A stretch of 64,000 nt of DNA from Piezodorus guildinii. Its lineage: Eukaryota > Arthropoda > Insecta > Hemiptera > Pentatomidae. How positions within the stretch are numbered: position 1 is the stretch's first letter; the number at the start of each line of letters is the position of its first letter. The DNA is taken from positions 77,075,669 through 77,139,668 of the forward strand of contig CM041292.1 in NCBI GenBank assembly GCA_023052935.1, given 5' to 3'. Positions 1-11,879 of the stretch are shown piece after piece. The translations under genes were made by a program, and so were the position numbers. The notes beneath the pieces were generated by a model. That model made no database searches and was not told the origin of the DNA. It saw only the letters and a program-made list of their open reading frames with translations.

Positions 1-455
1 TTTTTTCTTAGTGGACCATCTGGAAATTTAGAATCAAGCTTTAGGGCTCAACTAAATCATCTAATTCCTCTAGCATCCCAATTCTTACAATACAAAATCC
101 CTTGCAATGAATATCCCTTATTTGTTCACAAATCAACACATCTATAATGACCTCAACACGCCATTAGTTGCAGATCTAGCCCGAAATAGATATACCTCTT
201 TTCATTTCAAACTTCCTACCCACACCTACCCATAGGTACGTAACCTATCTTTCTTAGATATCCCTGATAACCCTCCGAGACAATTGAAAAGAAGGTGGTC
301 TCGGAACCCACTACCTTATCAATGAAAAGCTACCAATGGGCCAATAAGCCAATGGGCAGTTCTTTCATAAAACTTCCAGAAATGTTTACATGACTTCTAA
401 TTCGTATTCTTCCTACAAATTCGTTTATTGTAATTTAGTACAGTTGTAAATCATT
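1..455 (+). mobile_element. Jockey-like LINE, 3' end fragment
   Basis: Degenerate C-terminal coding sequence and 3' UTR of a Jockey-clade non-LTR retrotransposon, continuing off the left edge. The conceptual frame gives LNTPLVADLARNRYTSFHFK near position 150 and DNPPRQLKRRWSR near 270. The same sequence occurs in the Jockey copies at 20.8-21.2 kb (KIAQKRYTSFHSKLPTHTNP, DNPPRHLKRRWPRD). In-frame stops and frameshifts make it a pseudogene. The 3' UTR ends near 'tacagttgtaaat', matching the other copies, but the poly(A) tail is not clean here. Assignment rests on homology between copies in this window plus the RT motifs in the 19.9-kb copy. Confidence 0.75.
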
Positions 456-663
456 TTCTCTCAGTGATCAATTTTTTGTTGAATGGTGAATCTCTTTTTG
501 GATCGTTAACTGGTCTGAATATTTACTGGTCTGGTGATACTTAATGATCTATTAAGTTATTAGTAATTTTTCGTCTTTTTTTTTTCTATTCACTAATCCA
601 GTGGTTCTCAACGATTTTTTTTTTGTGGACCACTTCAATGGCAAGGACTCTCTAATTCCTAAA

Positions 664-665
<2 letters not shown>

Positions 666-745
<80 letters not shown>
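666..745. repeat. (TA)n microsatellite
   Basis: About 80 bp of alternating TA with one G interruption. The apparent Ile-Tyr open frame across it is a by-product of the repeat. Confidence 0.97.
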
Positions 746-749
746 CTTT

Positions 750-1005
750 CTTGGTTTATTTCTATATCCACCGCCCCTCTTACGTCTACAGCCTCTTACA
801 AATTAAATCCAAAACCATATTCTCAGGGAACCAGACTCCGTCTTTCTGACCTCTGTATGCCTTCCCATAGAGCCAAAAAAGTATGAATGTTTCTTCTTTG
901 ACCGGCCCACTGTTTTCTGGAATCCTCTCCCATCAAACATCCGTCATGCTCCTTCCTAATCTTCATTCAAATTTCTCGTTTTTCATCTCTCCCTTGCTTC
1001 CCAAC
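750..1005 (+). pseudogene. possible LINE (CR1/L2-like) RT C-terminal remnant
   Basis: Two adjoining frames read LRLSDLCMPSHRAKK and then KYECFFFDRPTVFWNPLPSN, which resembles the 'R..sFf.R....WNsLP' signature near the C-terminus of CR1/L2/Rex-type reverse transcriptases. A one-base frameshift separates the two halves. There is no upstream RT domain, because the (TA)n tract abuts it. The homology is judged by eye and is tentative. Confidence 0.4.
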
Positions 1006-2945
1006 CAGATGTTTACTAATTTGAGTACAGCGATTAAAGTGAGGTGAAATATGTCTACACCTGTTTACATCAAAGATGGTAAACTCTATTTTCATTCTTA
1101 TTTTTATTTATTCTTTTGTTCTGTTGTTTTTTAAAATATTTATATTATACTATAATCTTATTGTACTTTTTCTCTCCCTCTTTTGGTCATTTAAAGACAA
1201 CTTAAATATTATTGTGACTTAATGCTTTATTTTTTTCTGTTTTGGCAGTGATATTCTTATTTTTCTTGTTCATATAGTTATCTTAGGAATTGTCTTGAAT
1301 AAAGTTTTTTTTCTCATTCATATATAAACAGCTAGCTTTGGAACTGCAAGATGAATTTGCATAGACGTCTTCGTCCATTTCACTTCCAACAAGGACTACC
1401 GTCACATTAAGAGACAGCTTAGCTCAGAACAACTCGATAGAATCAATATGTAGCACCAGTATTAAATTTACTTCAACGCAAACATTATAATAAATTCAAA
1501 GCTTATATATTATATATTTTTTATATATATATATTAATTCAATATCATAACGAAATCATATTCCTATTATTATAGGAAGTTGTCCTTAAGCTCATAATTT
1601 TCATAATGTTAGAAAATGACCAATTTAACAATTTGATCGTGAAATAGCAGTAATATTTCAGTAATCACTGGCAATTATATCACTTAGAATGTTGAATTCG
1701 TCCGTATAATTTTGTTATTGTAATTACAAGTCAAGGCTTTAAAAAGTTATAGTATAGGTAATTTGAAATAAATTACCCCCAGAGGACCACGGACTTCTAG
1801 TTGGAAACAACTTCACTAATCAATAAAATTATTTTACCTACGAAGCTTTGCTTGTTCTTTTTATAATCTCTAATCCAATATTAGTAACCATTAGTGGTTA
1901 TTCATTCCTTGATAGAATTTCGGAAAATCGCCGAACAATGAGTATTATAAAATTGTTGATGGCCATTGGGGCCGGGTAACGTGTCGACCAGATCACCCTC
2001 CGCCACAGATTAAACCCCTCCTTGGACAATGCTCTCTAACCCTTTTGTATTGGGATGTGATAGAAGAAACTGGTTAGGAGGAGCTATCCTATAATTAAAA
2101 TATAGGAGGGTTAGTGGGAGGGTCGGAGGTGCTGCGCAGCATAAGAATGTGAATGGGGACAATGGGACGAGAGGGTGGCCGGCACTACAATGTACCTCTG
2201 TATACAGCGTCCGAATTATATTCACAATCCTCTCTCATTCAATCTATTCAATGGTCAGGGGCTTGATATAGAAAAAAAAAGTTTTAAAACCGATTTTTGT
2301 TTTTAAATAATTCCAGGGTACGGTATATGGAGCTTTGTTATGGAATAGAATTGTCCCTTTCATCTTCAATTTGGAGCCTCGTCGGAGATAAATTAACTAA
2401 TGATCTTTCTATAATATCGATATTAATTTTCGAATCATGCGTATTCTGTTTGAATAAAACTTACAAACTGTCTTTTCAATAAATAAAAAAGAAATGAAAA
2501 GAAAATAATATGGTCCTCTTATACTATAGATGCATCTCATACACTTATATTGAGTTTTATATTTCCAATATTGAACGTTTATAATTGATCAAAAAAAAAA
2601 GTTACTATTTATATATACGATATAACTTGAATTTTTGAAATAAAAAAATATATTGAGTTTAGAATAAATACATACAATACTCTAAATAGAACTGATATAT
2701 AAGTTTATATTAGCAAAATGATAAATCGTTTTCTTAGAAATTTATAAGAAATAGCTTTTCAATTTAGTAAATTGCTGTGAACAGCTACATAAACTGAAAT
2801 TCTGGAACCATTGCTGTAACCTTCACGTAGAAAATTGACCGAGCCAACTACTCTTGAAAAGAAGTTTTTTTTTGGAGGGAAGGAGGAAGCATGTAGATTG
2901 AAAATACCAAGGAAAGGCCAAGGTAGTCCAAATGAATGAAACGAA
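1006..2945. other. AT-rich sequence without recognised gene; GC-richer island at about 1955-2235
   Basis: No coding region recognised. Between about 1955 and 2235 the composition turns GC-richer (a GGGGCCGGG-type stretch and pyrimidine-rich CCCTCC motifs) compared with the flanks. This island is not repeated elsewhere in the window. It could be a regulatory element or unique spacer. Confidence 0.5.
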
Positions 2946-3115
2946 TGAATCGGAGAAATGCCGCGGACGGCTTACGACGGACGGCGAGCCGTGCTCGTCC
3001 GGCTAACGGGACAACGGAGTTATTCGGATTCTTCGCTTCTTGAAACGTAAGATCTCAAATTTTGAAGGGGGGATTTTTTTTTGGTCGGTTAAAACAACGG
3101 TTCATAAAATAATAA
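2946..3115 (+). repeat. family Y interspersed repeat, partial copy (3' half)
   Basis: Contains the series 'cggagaaatgccg', 'ttattcggattctt', 'cttgaaacgtaag', 'ttttgaaggggggattttt' and 'ggtcggtt'. The same series recurs in the same order near 5020-5180, 54115-54260 and, on the opposite strand, 44455-44640. The family is unclassified and no coding capacity is seen. Confidence 0.6.
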
Positions 3116-4289
3116 ATCAAACTTACTAAACAAGTAAAAGCTTGAAAATAAAACATATAGGTTTATTTGTCTCACCAATCTTCATGGAGGAGTGGATGGC
3201 AGCCACGCTGACGCCCTATGCCGACACCTACTCCAGTTTTTAAAAATTATCTGTGATAAGGGACTTTTCGAAAAAGGAAGATCATCGATCTAGTTCTTCT
3301 ATATGAGGTGGGGTACTTAAACAGCTCCTCTAGTTGTATTCATCTAACGTTTTCTTTCGTTGGTAAGCAACACCCCAAAGTATCATAATTTTAACAAGCA
3401 ATAACGGCTCTGAAAAATACAAGCAATCCAATATACATAACCAAGAAATAATAACGGTTATGTTGCTTCTCCTTTTTATTTTACTGCATTCGGTAACAGT
3501 TGTAAAACAAGGAGATTTTCGGAAAAGGAGAACACATCAATATTCAACCTCGAAAATAAATTTAATTGTACTCTTATAAAGGAAATTGGAGGATATTCTA
3601 GAAGTCCTGGAAAATGCAAGGATTATCTACATTACATCGTAGGGTGTCGAGTGAAGGCGTCAGTTGTTAACCTGGAAAGAAAATATTTTTACTAGAAAAT
3701 ACTAGAAAAAAAAAAATGTTATATACGCAGGAGAAGTTCACGTGTGACATATATATAAATACATATTTCGATTTCACACTCTTTTCTAGTTGAACCTTCG
3801 AAATTCATAATTGTATCTCAATTAAAGCAGTAATGCAATGAACCATTCTGATTATCTTACACAAAAACTTTTTATTCCAGAAAAAGAATAAATTTAAATT
3901 TCTGTTTTTTGCTCATTCCACCAATGTCATGGCCTTAGTCCTTGAGGAAACGTCACATAATTCCCCTTCAGTCATCTATATCCGTAGATGATTGGATTCA
4001 AAGTTATATACATGAGGATTCTACGATTAAATCTTTTCTTATCCTCATATACAGTAAATATAATAAATCATTATATTTGAAGCACGGTGTGAGGAGAATC
4101 TTTTCTCGAAAGATGATATAATACTCACATATTTTCGTTTGTCCCCTATAACGATTTTTTCAGGTTTTGATACTAACTTTAGAATATACTCACAGTGAAC
4201 TTTCAAGATTAATCAGTTTTTATGGTGACAGCAAAACTAGAACGAGTTCCCTTTCCGTTCAGCAGCATATTTCTGAAATTTATAGCTAG
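3116..4289. other. AT-rich spacer, nothing recognised
   Basis: I see no gene, repeat family or RNA signature that can be supported. A 19-codon open frame from 3185 (MEEWMAAT...) is in a slightly GC-richer patch but has no recognisable homology and is probably chance. Confidence 0.4.
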
Positions 4290-5195
4290 AATTAACAATT
4301 TAATTAACGATTATTCTAAAACATTTGTAAATTATAAAACATCCTATGTTTTACGCCATTCTTAAAAAAAAGTTGCAAATTTTTATTAACAATATAAGAG
4401 TATAAATGTTCATATAGCTGTTGATAGGCAATCAACTAAAATAATCCATCAAAAAAGCAATAAATAATCCAAAGGAAAATGGTATATCACCATTGTTAAT
4501 TTCAAAACGCAATATCTCTGCTAGTTCTGAACCAATTTTGATAATTATTTTTTTAATTTTGTTGGAGATTTAATTCTCTTTGGTATAGCACTAAGGATTA
4601 AAAAACTCTTGATCTCGAAAATTCTTGCGATTTTCCTATATCTTCAATAATAAACGAGTTTACATCTATTATGATTTGTGGTTTAAACATATAGATCAAC
4701 TTCCTTTTTTTTTTTCTTTTTCTGTTTATCGCACTGTACTGATTCCACTTTTTATACATATTTTTCTCGATCTTCCAAAATAACTGAGGTAGGGAGGTAT
4801 TTATGAGTAAACTTTCAATTTTTTTATAATTACTCACTTTTTTTAAGTTGAAAAACACTAATAAATTTTTTCTCTATCTTTACAAATAATTGAGTTATTA
4901 AATTAAATCACATTTAATCGTACGCCATTATAAAATTCCCAGCTAATATCAATGACTAGGCACTAGAATCATCGTTAGAAGCCCTACGGTGTTTGTATGG
5001 AATTTCAAAAAACATTGGTCTATTAGTTTCGGAAAAATGCCGCAGACGGTGAATAAACGGATTTTTTTTCTTTATTCGGGTTCTACGTATCTTAAAGCGT
5101 ATGCCCTCAACAAATTGGGAGAGGGGGTAATTTTTTCTTATTTGTTTGGTCGATTACAAAGTTTTATTATTGAAAACAATAAACCAAAATAAAGA
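4290..5195 (+). repeat. family Y interspersed repeat, longest copy
   Basis: Shares its first half ('ggtatatcaccattgttaat', 'ctgctagttctgaac', 'gtttatcgcactg', 'atacatatttttctc') with 62225-62585, 53935-54105 and the minus strand of 44690-44965. It shares its second half (4990-5195, 'tattcgggttctacgtatct') with 2946-3115 and 54115-54265. The copy is interrupted or longer in the middle (about 4600-4980). The repeat is noncoding as far as I can see, and its class is unknown. Confidence 0.6.
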
Positions 5196-5339
5196 AATTA
5201 GAATTTTATTGCTTCACCTTCACACTTAAAACCATATATTAAGTTTGTAAATTTTCATAGAAGTGAAATATGTTTCACTCTATATATTTCGCGTTTTAAC
5301 AATAAGCCGGAGGTTGAAGAATACGATGACAGTTGATAT

Positions 5340-5700
5340 TTACGTAGGGAGAAGATATAATTTATGGAGGTGTATATCGGATGTTAGTGGTTCCTATAGG
5401 ATGCTGGGTTGAGTGAGGTCCCCCGTAGCTGGGCAGCAAATATTGGTGTATTCCTCGGCGGAGGGTAAGGAGAGGTGAATACGGACAGGTGCCGCTATTC
5501 ACTACCCCATTACCCGGACAATGCGCGGTCAGTTTGCATACAGCTCCTGCTCTTTCTGCCGTCCGCAGGAGGATAAAGGCTGTTTTTTCCTCCCCCAAAC
5601 CTGCGCCTGACACTGATGCCAATAGTCGTCATTAGCAAACATGCCACCGCCACCGCCCAGTCTTAGGGCCCAGTCTGCGCTAGTTACCCCGTCAATGGAG
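5340..5700. other. GC-rich island, no recognised gene
   Basis: A clear compositional island with GGCAGCAAATATTGG, CGGCGGAGGG and CCGCCACCGCC patches inside AT-rich DNA. An 86-codon minus-strand frame (5362-5622) matches no family I recognise. It could be a unique regulatory sequence or an exon of an unrecognised gene. Confidence 0.35.
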
Positions 5701-5941
5701 TACTTTATAAAAGAAATATAACGAGCTAGTTTTTTTCTAGCTTATTCCAACTCTAAAAAGTACAATGTGGATAGGTAAAGTTTTATTTCATGAGACCTAA
5801 GTTTTGTATTTCTTGGCATAATTAAAAATAACTAAAATTTTATTTAACTATCTGAAATATATTTTTTCATTATTTTTTATATATTGGTTATGTAATATTT
5901 GATGATTATACAAAATGAAATAATCTTTTACCTAAAAAAAA

Positions 5942-6150
5942 ACAAAAAGACCGTACCACTACAACCCTAGAAGGGTCTTGGGCTCAGTACCTATAAAGAT
6001 TCGTACTGTTTCCGAGCCAAAGGCCGTGCAATAAGGATATTTGGCCGAGATCACGCTCAGTCACCAAGTTTTCTTCAATCATATTGAATACCACTTTATA
6101 GAGCTGGGTCTGCCCAGGAGGGTCTCCATACCGGATGTCCTTTTAAGTTC
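5942..6150 (-). mobile_element. SINE-2 family copy, partial
   Basis: Read on the minus strand, it contains 'ggtgactgagcgtgat', 'ttgcacggcc' and 'ggaaacagtacgaatct', ending in an A-rich tail (plus-strand 5942-5955). The same blocks appear in the same order at 13900-14060 on the plus strand. The tRNA-like head seen in that copy is not clear here. It carries the A-rich 3' end of a small retroposed element. Confidence 0.55.
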
Positions 6151-6278
6151 ATTACAAAATATTTTACGCACAAAAAGGACTAATTTTACGGATTTTAATA
6201 TTTTAAGGACTATTTAAGAAAATTGGTTATTCTAAGTTAAAGTCGCCATTCTTATTGAAAAGACTCCTAGCAATTGAC

Positions 6279-6512
6279 GTTGGGATTACCTGTAGTGCGA
6301 GCATAACAGTTTCTATGCCAAAGGTCACGAGTTCAAATCCGCAGGTTGTCCTAGGATTTTTTAATGGAAGTAAAAAATCGAGCTTGTCCGATGTCAGGTA
6401 CTCGATAAAGATCCCTGTCCTAATTAAACCTGGGTACGCAAAATTTAGGACTCCCACCGTATCATCGTCCGATTAGCCACAGTAGCATAAAGTGACGTAT
6501 AAACAAACCACA
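6279..6512 (+). mobile_element. SINE-1 (tRNA-derived) copy
   Basis: Degenerate copy of the tRNA-headed SINE best seen at 50943-51212. It has a box A-like region near 6288, a box B-like 'ggtcacgagttcaaatccg' near 6325, then the body 'cctaggattttttaatgg', 'caggtactcg', 'aaagatccctgtcctaat' and 'catcgtccgattagccac', and a tail of 'aaacaaac' type. The 102-118-bp central block present in other copies is partly deleted here. Confidence 0.75.
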
Positions 6513-7599
6513 AGTGATATTTATTGTAACTAAGATACGGTTCATAATTGAAGAAAACCTCGATTTTTGACTCGATTCTCCTTTCTAAAGGATACGAAAC
6601 TTAACACATGCCACAATAAAAGGACACTTTTTAATATAGAAACTCTCTTCCCGATGCAAGAATCGGTCTGAAACAGCGTAAGTCTAACTGTTTATATAAG
6701 GGAAAGAGAGTGGGTTACACAAGAAAAGTACTAACTTTACTATTTTGAAGGATATGCAGATCTTCATTTAAGAAAATTGTTTATAGTGGAGTTTCAGCAA
6801 AATGGAAAAAATCATTGAATTCATCAAATTCTTACATTTGAACTTTTTTACTGTCAAAAATTTATATTCGAATTAATGAAATTCATTACTGGTAAACGAT
6901 CTCTCCATAATTCTTTTTTTTTTTAAATTTACAACATACATCAATTACGTTTGAGAAATATATTACTAATGGAATTATACACTTGTAGAGAAACTTAAGG
7001 AATTAAAGAACAATAGAAAGAAATAGCTTTAAATAATAAAGTTGGGTCATAAGACGTGAAATGGGAGTTATTTTTCTGTTTCAGTATTACTAAGTTAGTG
7101 ATTTTTGTAAAGAAACTTAAAAGTTACAATTTACTAACCTTTTATAACACCTCACCCACTGTTCTATACATGTATGAATGTGGTCGCTAATTTTGAAGGA
7201 AGAACGATGTCCATTGAAGAATTTAGAAGGTTGCATAAGGCAGAATTTCGGGCATGCACATCGCCAGTATAAGGAACGGTAGCACCACAGCAGTTGAAAT
7301 GGGGAGGTAAAGTTAAGGTAAGAATCGATGTTCAGTGATATCAAAGTAATATAATGAGCGATATCAAAATGAAAATATAGAATATAAGGTATGCCTATAA
7401 AATTTATTACATAAAACATACATGAAATACTTATACGTAGATGGATTAATGATGAGTCAAAATTAAAAAACAAAACATAATTTTCCTTTAATAAAAATGA
7501 CATGGACCAGACTTCAAGCTTTATATTTTAATATATGTTCGTGAGTTGTAATTCCACCCCCGCTTTATTTTTTCCTTCTTGTAATTTTAACAGTCGCTG
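6513..7599. other. AT-rich spacer, no supported gene
   Basis: No gene recognised. Around 7195-7245 the plus strand reads EEFRRLHKAEFR, resembling the GEFRRLHNAELR segment of the RTE LINE at 24.2 kb. The match is too short to call a copy. The 128-codon minus-strand frame across 7117-7503 has low-complexity, hydrophobic composition and matches nothing I know. Confidence 0.4.
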
Positions 7600-8060
7600 T
7601 AATCCTGATCGCACACGCCTCAGATGGCGGTACGGTATCAGTGTCAAACAGTATCAGTGTCAAACAGTATCAGTTAAAAACAGATTAGGAAGGTCAGTAT
7701 TGTTGCAGAGAGAATGGGCGGGAGGCAGAAAGACGGCTGGTGGGCATTAGTTCTGTCCCGGACGGCATTAATCGGCTAAGTCCGCACACAGAGCCCGGAG
7801 CCGCAACAATGGCGATATATTTGTGCGGCCTGGAGGAGGCACAAAGATGATCCGCTAACTCTATTTGCCGCCCGATTGGTCAGATCTGATTATCTCGCCG
7901 ATGAGGGTACGAATAATAGCCCCGTCAAAGGCGGCCCCCGACCAATGAGAAAAACCCAACAAACTATTCCCGCCCCAATCCACCTCCAACATTTCCTCCC
8001 TTTTTCCCTTTCAGGGACCATTATTATTCCTAAATCCGCTCTTTCCTCATAGTCCTCTCT
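7600..8060. promoter_or_regulatory. GC-rich island with paired CCAAT boxes; candidate regulatory element
   Basis: A compositional island containing an inverted CCAAT box (ATTGG, 7875-7879), a direct one (CCAAT, 7942-7946) and GATAA/TTATC-like sites between them ('gattatctc' near 7888). It is not repeated in the window. No TATA box or recognisable first exon follows. Function is inferred from motif content only, and it could equally be non-functional unique DNA. Confidence 0.25.
7635..7674. repeat. 16-bp tandem repeat, 2.5 units
   Basis: Unit gtatcagtgtcaaaca at 7635-7650 and 7651-7666, followed by half a unit to 7674. The two full units are identical, which implies a recent duplication. Confidence 0.95.
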
Positions 8061-8420
8061 ATTTTTCTTTAGTAAGGAAAGAGGAAAATCCCTCCCGGAT
8101 GAGATGCCTCAAACGGAACAAAGACCATGTAAATCTCTTAAGACCTTTGAACCTAAACGCTGAGCTCTTTAACTGCTGTCATTCATCCTCCTCAGGAATT
8201 CTATTACACAACTACTCGATCCTCTGTTGCGGAAAATTGAAAAAGAAGCACCCAGGATTCCAGGGTAGCCTCTGTTATTAGGGCATTAGGTTTTCGTTTA
8301 GTACAAAATAGTGCCTAATTTGTGTTATAAAGTGTATTGAGTCTGTCAAAACAAATTAAATAATTAAGCACTTGTAAAACAATAATATAGTTGAAAGATG
8401 AAGTTGCGGCTCAGCGGGCG

Positions 8421-8967
8421 TTATAAATAGCATGTCCTAATCAAATTCACCCTTTTCCAAGTCAAATCTAACCTTTTACAAATCAAAGTCAACCTTTTCC
8501 ATTTCAAATTTAACTTTTTCTATTACAAATTTAATCTTTTTATGTTTCAATATATTAATAAAAATCATGTTTAAATAATTTAATGTTGTTATGTTTATTT
8601 AAATAATCGGTTGTTTTAACCAATGTGGTTTGAAACTGTTCTTTCCGGGATTTTAAGACTAAGTATCGAAGAGTTTTAGGTTTTTAGACATTTCGATATA
8701 CTAGGACTGGTAATTGGGTCGTTAAACTATACTATAGCTATAAATCTATACCCGAACGACAGGTCCTAAAATTAACAGTTTTACGCATAGGTTGAAAGCA
8801 TAATTAATAATTAAAATAATCATTAAGACGTAAAAACTTGATTTTTAATAATTTATTTTAATAGAAAATTTTTTAGTCTGAAATGGAGAAGGTTGAATTT
8901 GGTTTAGAGAAGATTAAATTTGAAATATAAAAGTTTGAATTTGGCTTGGAAATGCTATAAATATAAC
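8421..8967. mobile_element. foldback element FB2 (minisatellite arms)
   Basis: The two ends are inverted copies of each other. The left begins ttataaatagcatgtcctaa and the right ends ggaaatgctataaatataac. Each arm is a run of degenerate units of about 22 bp: (ttccaagtcaaatttaacc)n at 8440-8545 and its complement at 8875-8955. The core between the arms is about 330 bp, AT-rich and without an open frame. The TATAGC-type terminus and CAAATTCA-containing arm resemble the ends of FB1 at 17.4 and 41.7 kb, suggesting a common superfamily. No transposase is present, so the element must be non-autonomous. Confidence 0.6.
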
Positions 8968-9888
8968 AAAAAGTTTGAGAACTATTTATTATTGTAATTA
9001 ATCAACGTTTCGACTCGACTAGCAAATTCCATCCGGACAAAAAAATAATAAGATACAAATCAAGAATTGGTATAAAGAAAATAATTGAATAAATATTCCC
9101 ATGTAAAATAAAAATAGAAATATTAAAAACAGGAGTATGCTGAATAAAGAGAAAATAAAAGTTATAAGAATTAATCAGGTAAAAATTGTTTCAAACAAAG
9201 CTAAATTGGTTTCTCATTAAATATTAATTTGCACCTGATCATCATATGCAGATTATAAAGATGAATGAAATGAAATCAGAGATAATAATTGCCAGATGCT
9301 AAACAAAAATAATGTTTTTACTCAAACAAAATTAAGTACTTTTGTATGAAAAGGATTTTGTCATTTTTTAAAAATTCTAATAATGTGCATATGACGAAAT
9401 TTAAAAATATCTTTCCTTTGGACAAAATGATTTAACCTAAATGAATAAAATCTTTCCCTGTAGTAAATTTAATTTTGTTTATTAGAACTGATTAAACAAT
9501 CTCTTTTCTCTATATTCGAAGTAACAAGAAATGAATAAATAAAAATTATATGATGATTCGGTAATAAATTGATGGAGAAAAAGTAGAAATATTTACTAAC
9601 TCCAAAAACACATTTGTAGAAATAAGATGGGTATTACAGGACTCGGTATTGAAGTTGAAATTTGAGAACTTGGTATTATTCATCCTTGGAAACTTCAATA
9701 TTTCTGAAAATTTACCATGTATTTAGCATTTTTGATATAATATTGTCTCCTTGATTGTTTTCACAAGTAAAATGGGAATTTAATTATATATCGATATAAA
9801 GAGCTTATCTAAATTTTTAAAACTCATTATGGAAAGTTTTGAAATCAGTTACAAACTATCTGAAGTATATAATTTCAGTTTGGAACGT
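8968..9888. other. AT-rich spacer, nothing recognised
   Basis: Very AT-rich, with no open frame or repeat that can be supported. Confidence 0.5.
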
Positions 9889-10722
9889 CGCCTAGTGGGC
9901 AATATGACCGATTTAGGTGGACAAAATTCTGAAACTTGTCTATATTTAACCTTAATCCCAGATTACGGAACAAAAATTATAAGAAAAAAAATATTAAAAA
10001 CTAATCAGTTTTTGACACGATTGGCGAGCGCACAGTGGTCAAACATCAAATTTATTACCTAAAATCTAAAACTTCCCTATAATTTACGTCCCCGAATACG
10101 GGAAAAATAATACAAAAGATCTAATTATGAATCGGAGTTGCTAAAACATGCTAATAGATGTATTTTATATGATTTAGGAAATTCTTGAAATTATGGATTG
10201 TAAAACTTTTGATTCGGAGTTTTGTGTCTGAAAAAATATGTATTACCCAAAACGCAAAAAATTCTTTGTAATATCTAAAGACTAGAAGGATTGGAAAAAC
10301 CAACCCTACTAACAAATTCTTGGGGTAACTTGGGGGTATTATAGTTTTTCGTTATTGGATAAGGGCATACATTTATAAATTGCTAAATTAACTCTACAGG
10401 TGAAATTGCAATGTATATTCAATAACGAGTTTGGAAAATATGTCTTACCTATCTCAGCAATGTCCATTCTTAGATAAAAGCCAAAAGACTGCTCTAAATA
10501 CACCTTGAACATAATAAATGACCATCGAATAAAGATAATTCCACTGCCGGTTATTAGGCACTTGTGCGAACAGAAATGATTCACTCATTTACTATTTATT
10601 TGTAAACACGGTATGGCGGGAAATATTAGTATTAATGGTATTGCCAAATAATAATAAAAGGTAAAGCAGTGAAAAATTCCAAACTTGTCCACCTAAATTG
10701 GTGATTTGCCCACTGTGCGTCG
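9889..10722. mobile_element. MITE-like element with about 40-bp terminal inverted repeats
   Basis: The left end (cctagtgggcaatatgacc, atttaggtggacaa, 9891-9930) is the near-complement of the right end (ttgtccacctaaat, ttgcccactgtg, 10684-10716). A third, internal copy of the end lies at 10027-10058 (cacagtggtcaaacatcaaa), so the element may be a composite or contain an internal duplication. CGTCG flanks both ends (9886-9890 and 10719-10723) and may be a short target duplication. The two short open frames inside match nothing known. The superfamily is not assigned. Confidence 0.6.
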
Positions 10723-11124
10723 TCAGCTACTTATCATATACTCACTCAAATGCCGGTTTTAGAGACTTCGGTGACTAGATACGAGAACTACTGTATTTTA
10801 CTTTAGATTTCATAAAAAGGTAAGTGAAAGTAAAAATTTTAAAAGTTAATACCATAAGGACAGTGCAAGACAAAATTCCTATGGCTGAAGAAATTTTAAG
10901 ATTAAAATATTATTTAGCAAAGCCATACTAAAAAAGAAAAGCATTTTTAAAAATATTTTGAACCATGTTTGTCTTATATTTGTATTCATTTTATGTTTTC
11001 GATCATTTACTAGTAGGTCATGCTAATTACATCAATCAAATCATTTAATTTTCGTCTTTATTGCTAAGTTTCATTATTTATAAAATATCATAGTTTATTC
11101 TTTTGTAAATTTTTATCGTTTGTT

Positions 11125-11335
11125 TATTTATTTAACGCCATTTTATACTGCTGTGGTTAATCAGGCGTTGCTACAGTGGGAGTCCTTTATGTTCCTTATC
11201 TAGGTTTAATTAAGATAGGGATCTTTAACGATTACCTGACATCGTACAGATACGTCCCCTCCGAAAGACAGTATAGCTAAGAATTGTTTGCTCCCATTAA
11301 AAAATCCTAGGCCTACCGGCTATTTTTATCGTAAG
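11125..11335 (-). mobile_element. SINE-1 fragment
   Basis: Minus-strand 3' two thirds of SINE-1, with plus-strand blocks 'tttatttaacgccatttta', 'gtggttaatcaggcg', 'ttaagatagggatcttta', 'cctgacatcg', 'gtcccctccgaaa' and 'cccattaaaaaatcctagg'. The tRNA-like head is missing, as in the other 5'-truncated copies. Confidence 0.8.
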
Positions 11336-11879
11336 CATAATTTTATATTAAAATTTATTGTTACCAGGCCTGAATGAAACACCGCAAGTCCCTGTGATGA
11401 AGTGCGTTAATTCACGTGGTCTGGAAAGTTATCGCTGATGAGTATTGTTAAGGAAGAGTATTGATCTAGCGGGCAAGGAGCTGATCAATAGGGGTACCAT
11501 TGAGTGGACGTCAAAGGAATGGATTGTTATCAAAATCCCGTTGGGTCTTGACCGACACTGAACCACCCCCTCTTGGACCCCCATTCCTCTTCTTGCCTGT
11601 CATCCAACCAGCTCAGCACAACGGCGGCAAGCACCTCCGCTTCTTTTTACATCTTATACATCTTCTAGTCTAGGTATATACTTAGGATAGTATAGGTATA
11701 TGGTTTGAATGTATGAGTATATACTATATACTAACTAGGAATCATCAACATATAACCATTAGGCTTGGTTAAATTGGAAGGTACAGGTTAAATTGGGACT
11801 ACCTCTTTTTTTTTTCAGCAAATCTTCCTTTATTAGCATCAACGTAGTTAGAAATAATCTGGAGTTAGTGGTATTAGAA
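11336..11879. other. unique GC-moderate stretch, no gene recognised
   Basis: 11385-11660 is less AT-rich than its surroundings and not repeated in the window (cacgtggtctgg, gggtcttgaccgacac, cttcttgcctgtcatcc). No open frame of note was found. Confidence 0.4.

Noticed and set aside
601..849. 82-codon frame with a long Ile-Tyr repeat
   Set aside because: Product of the (TA)n tract; the same happens at 55533-55769.
7117..7503. Minus-strand 128-codon frame with several Cys, possibly zinc-binding
   Set aside because: Cys spacing fits no family I know, and the opposite strand resembles a few codons of RTE sequence. Not enough to call.
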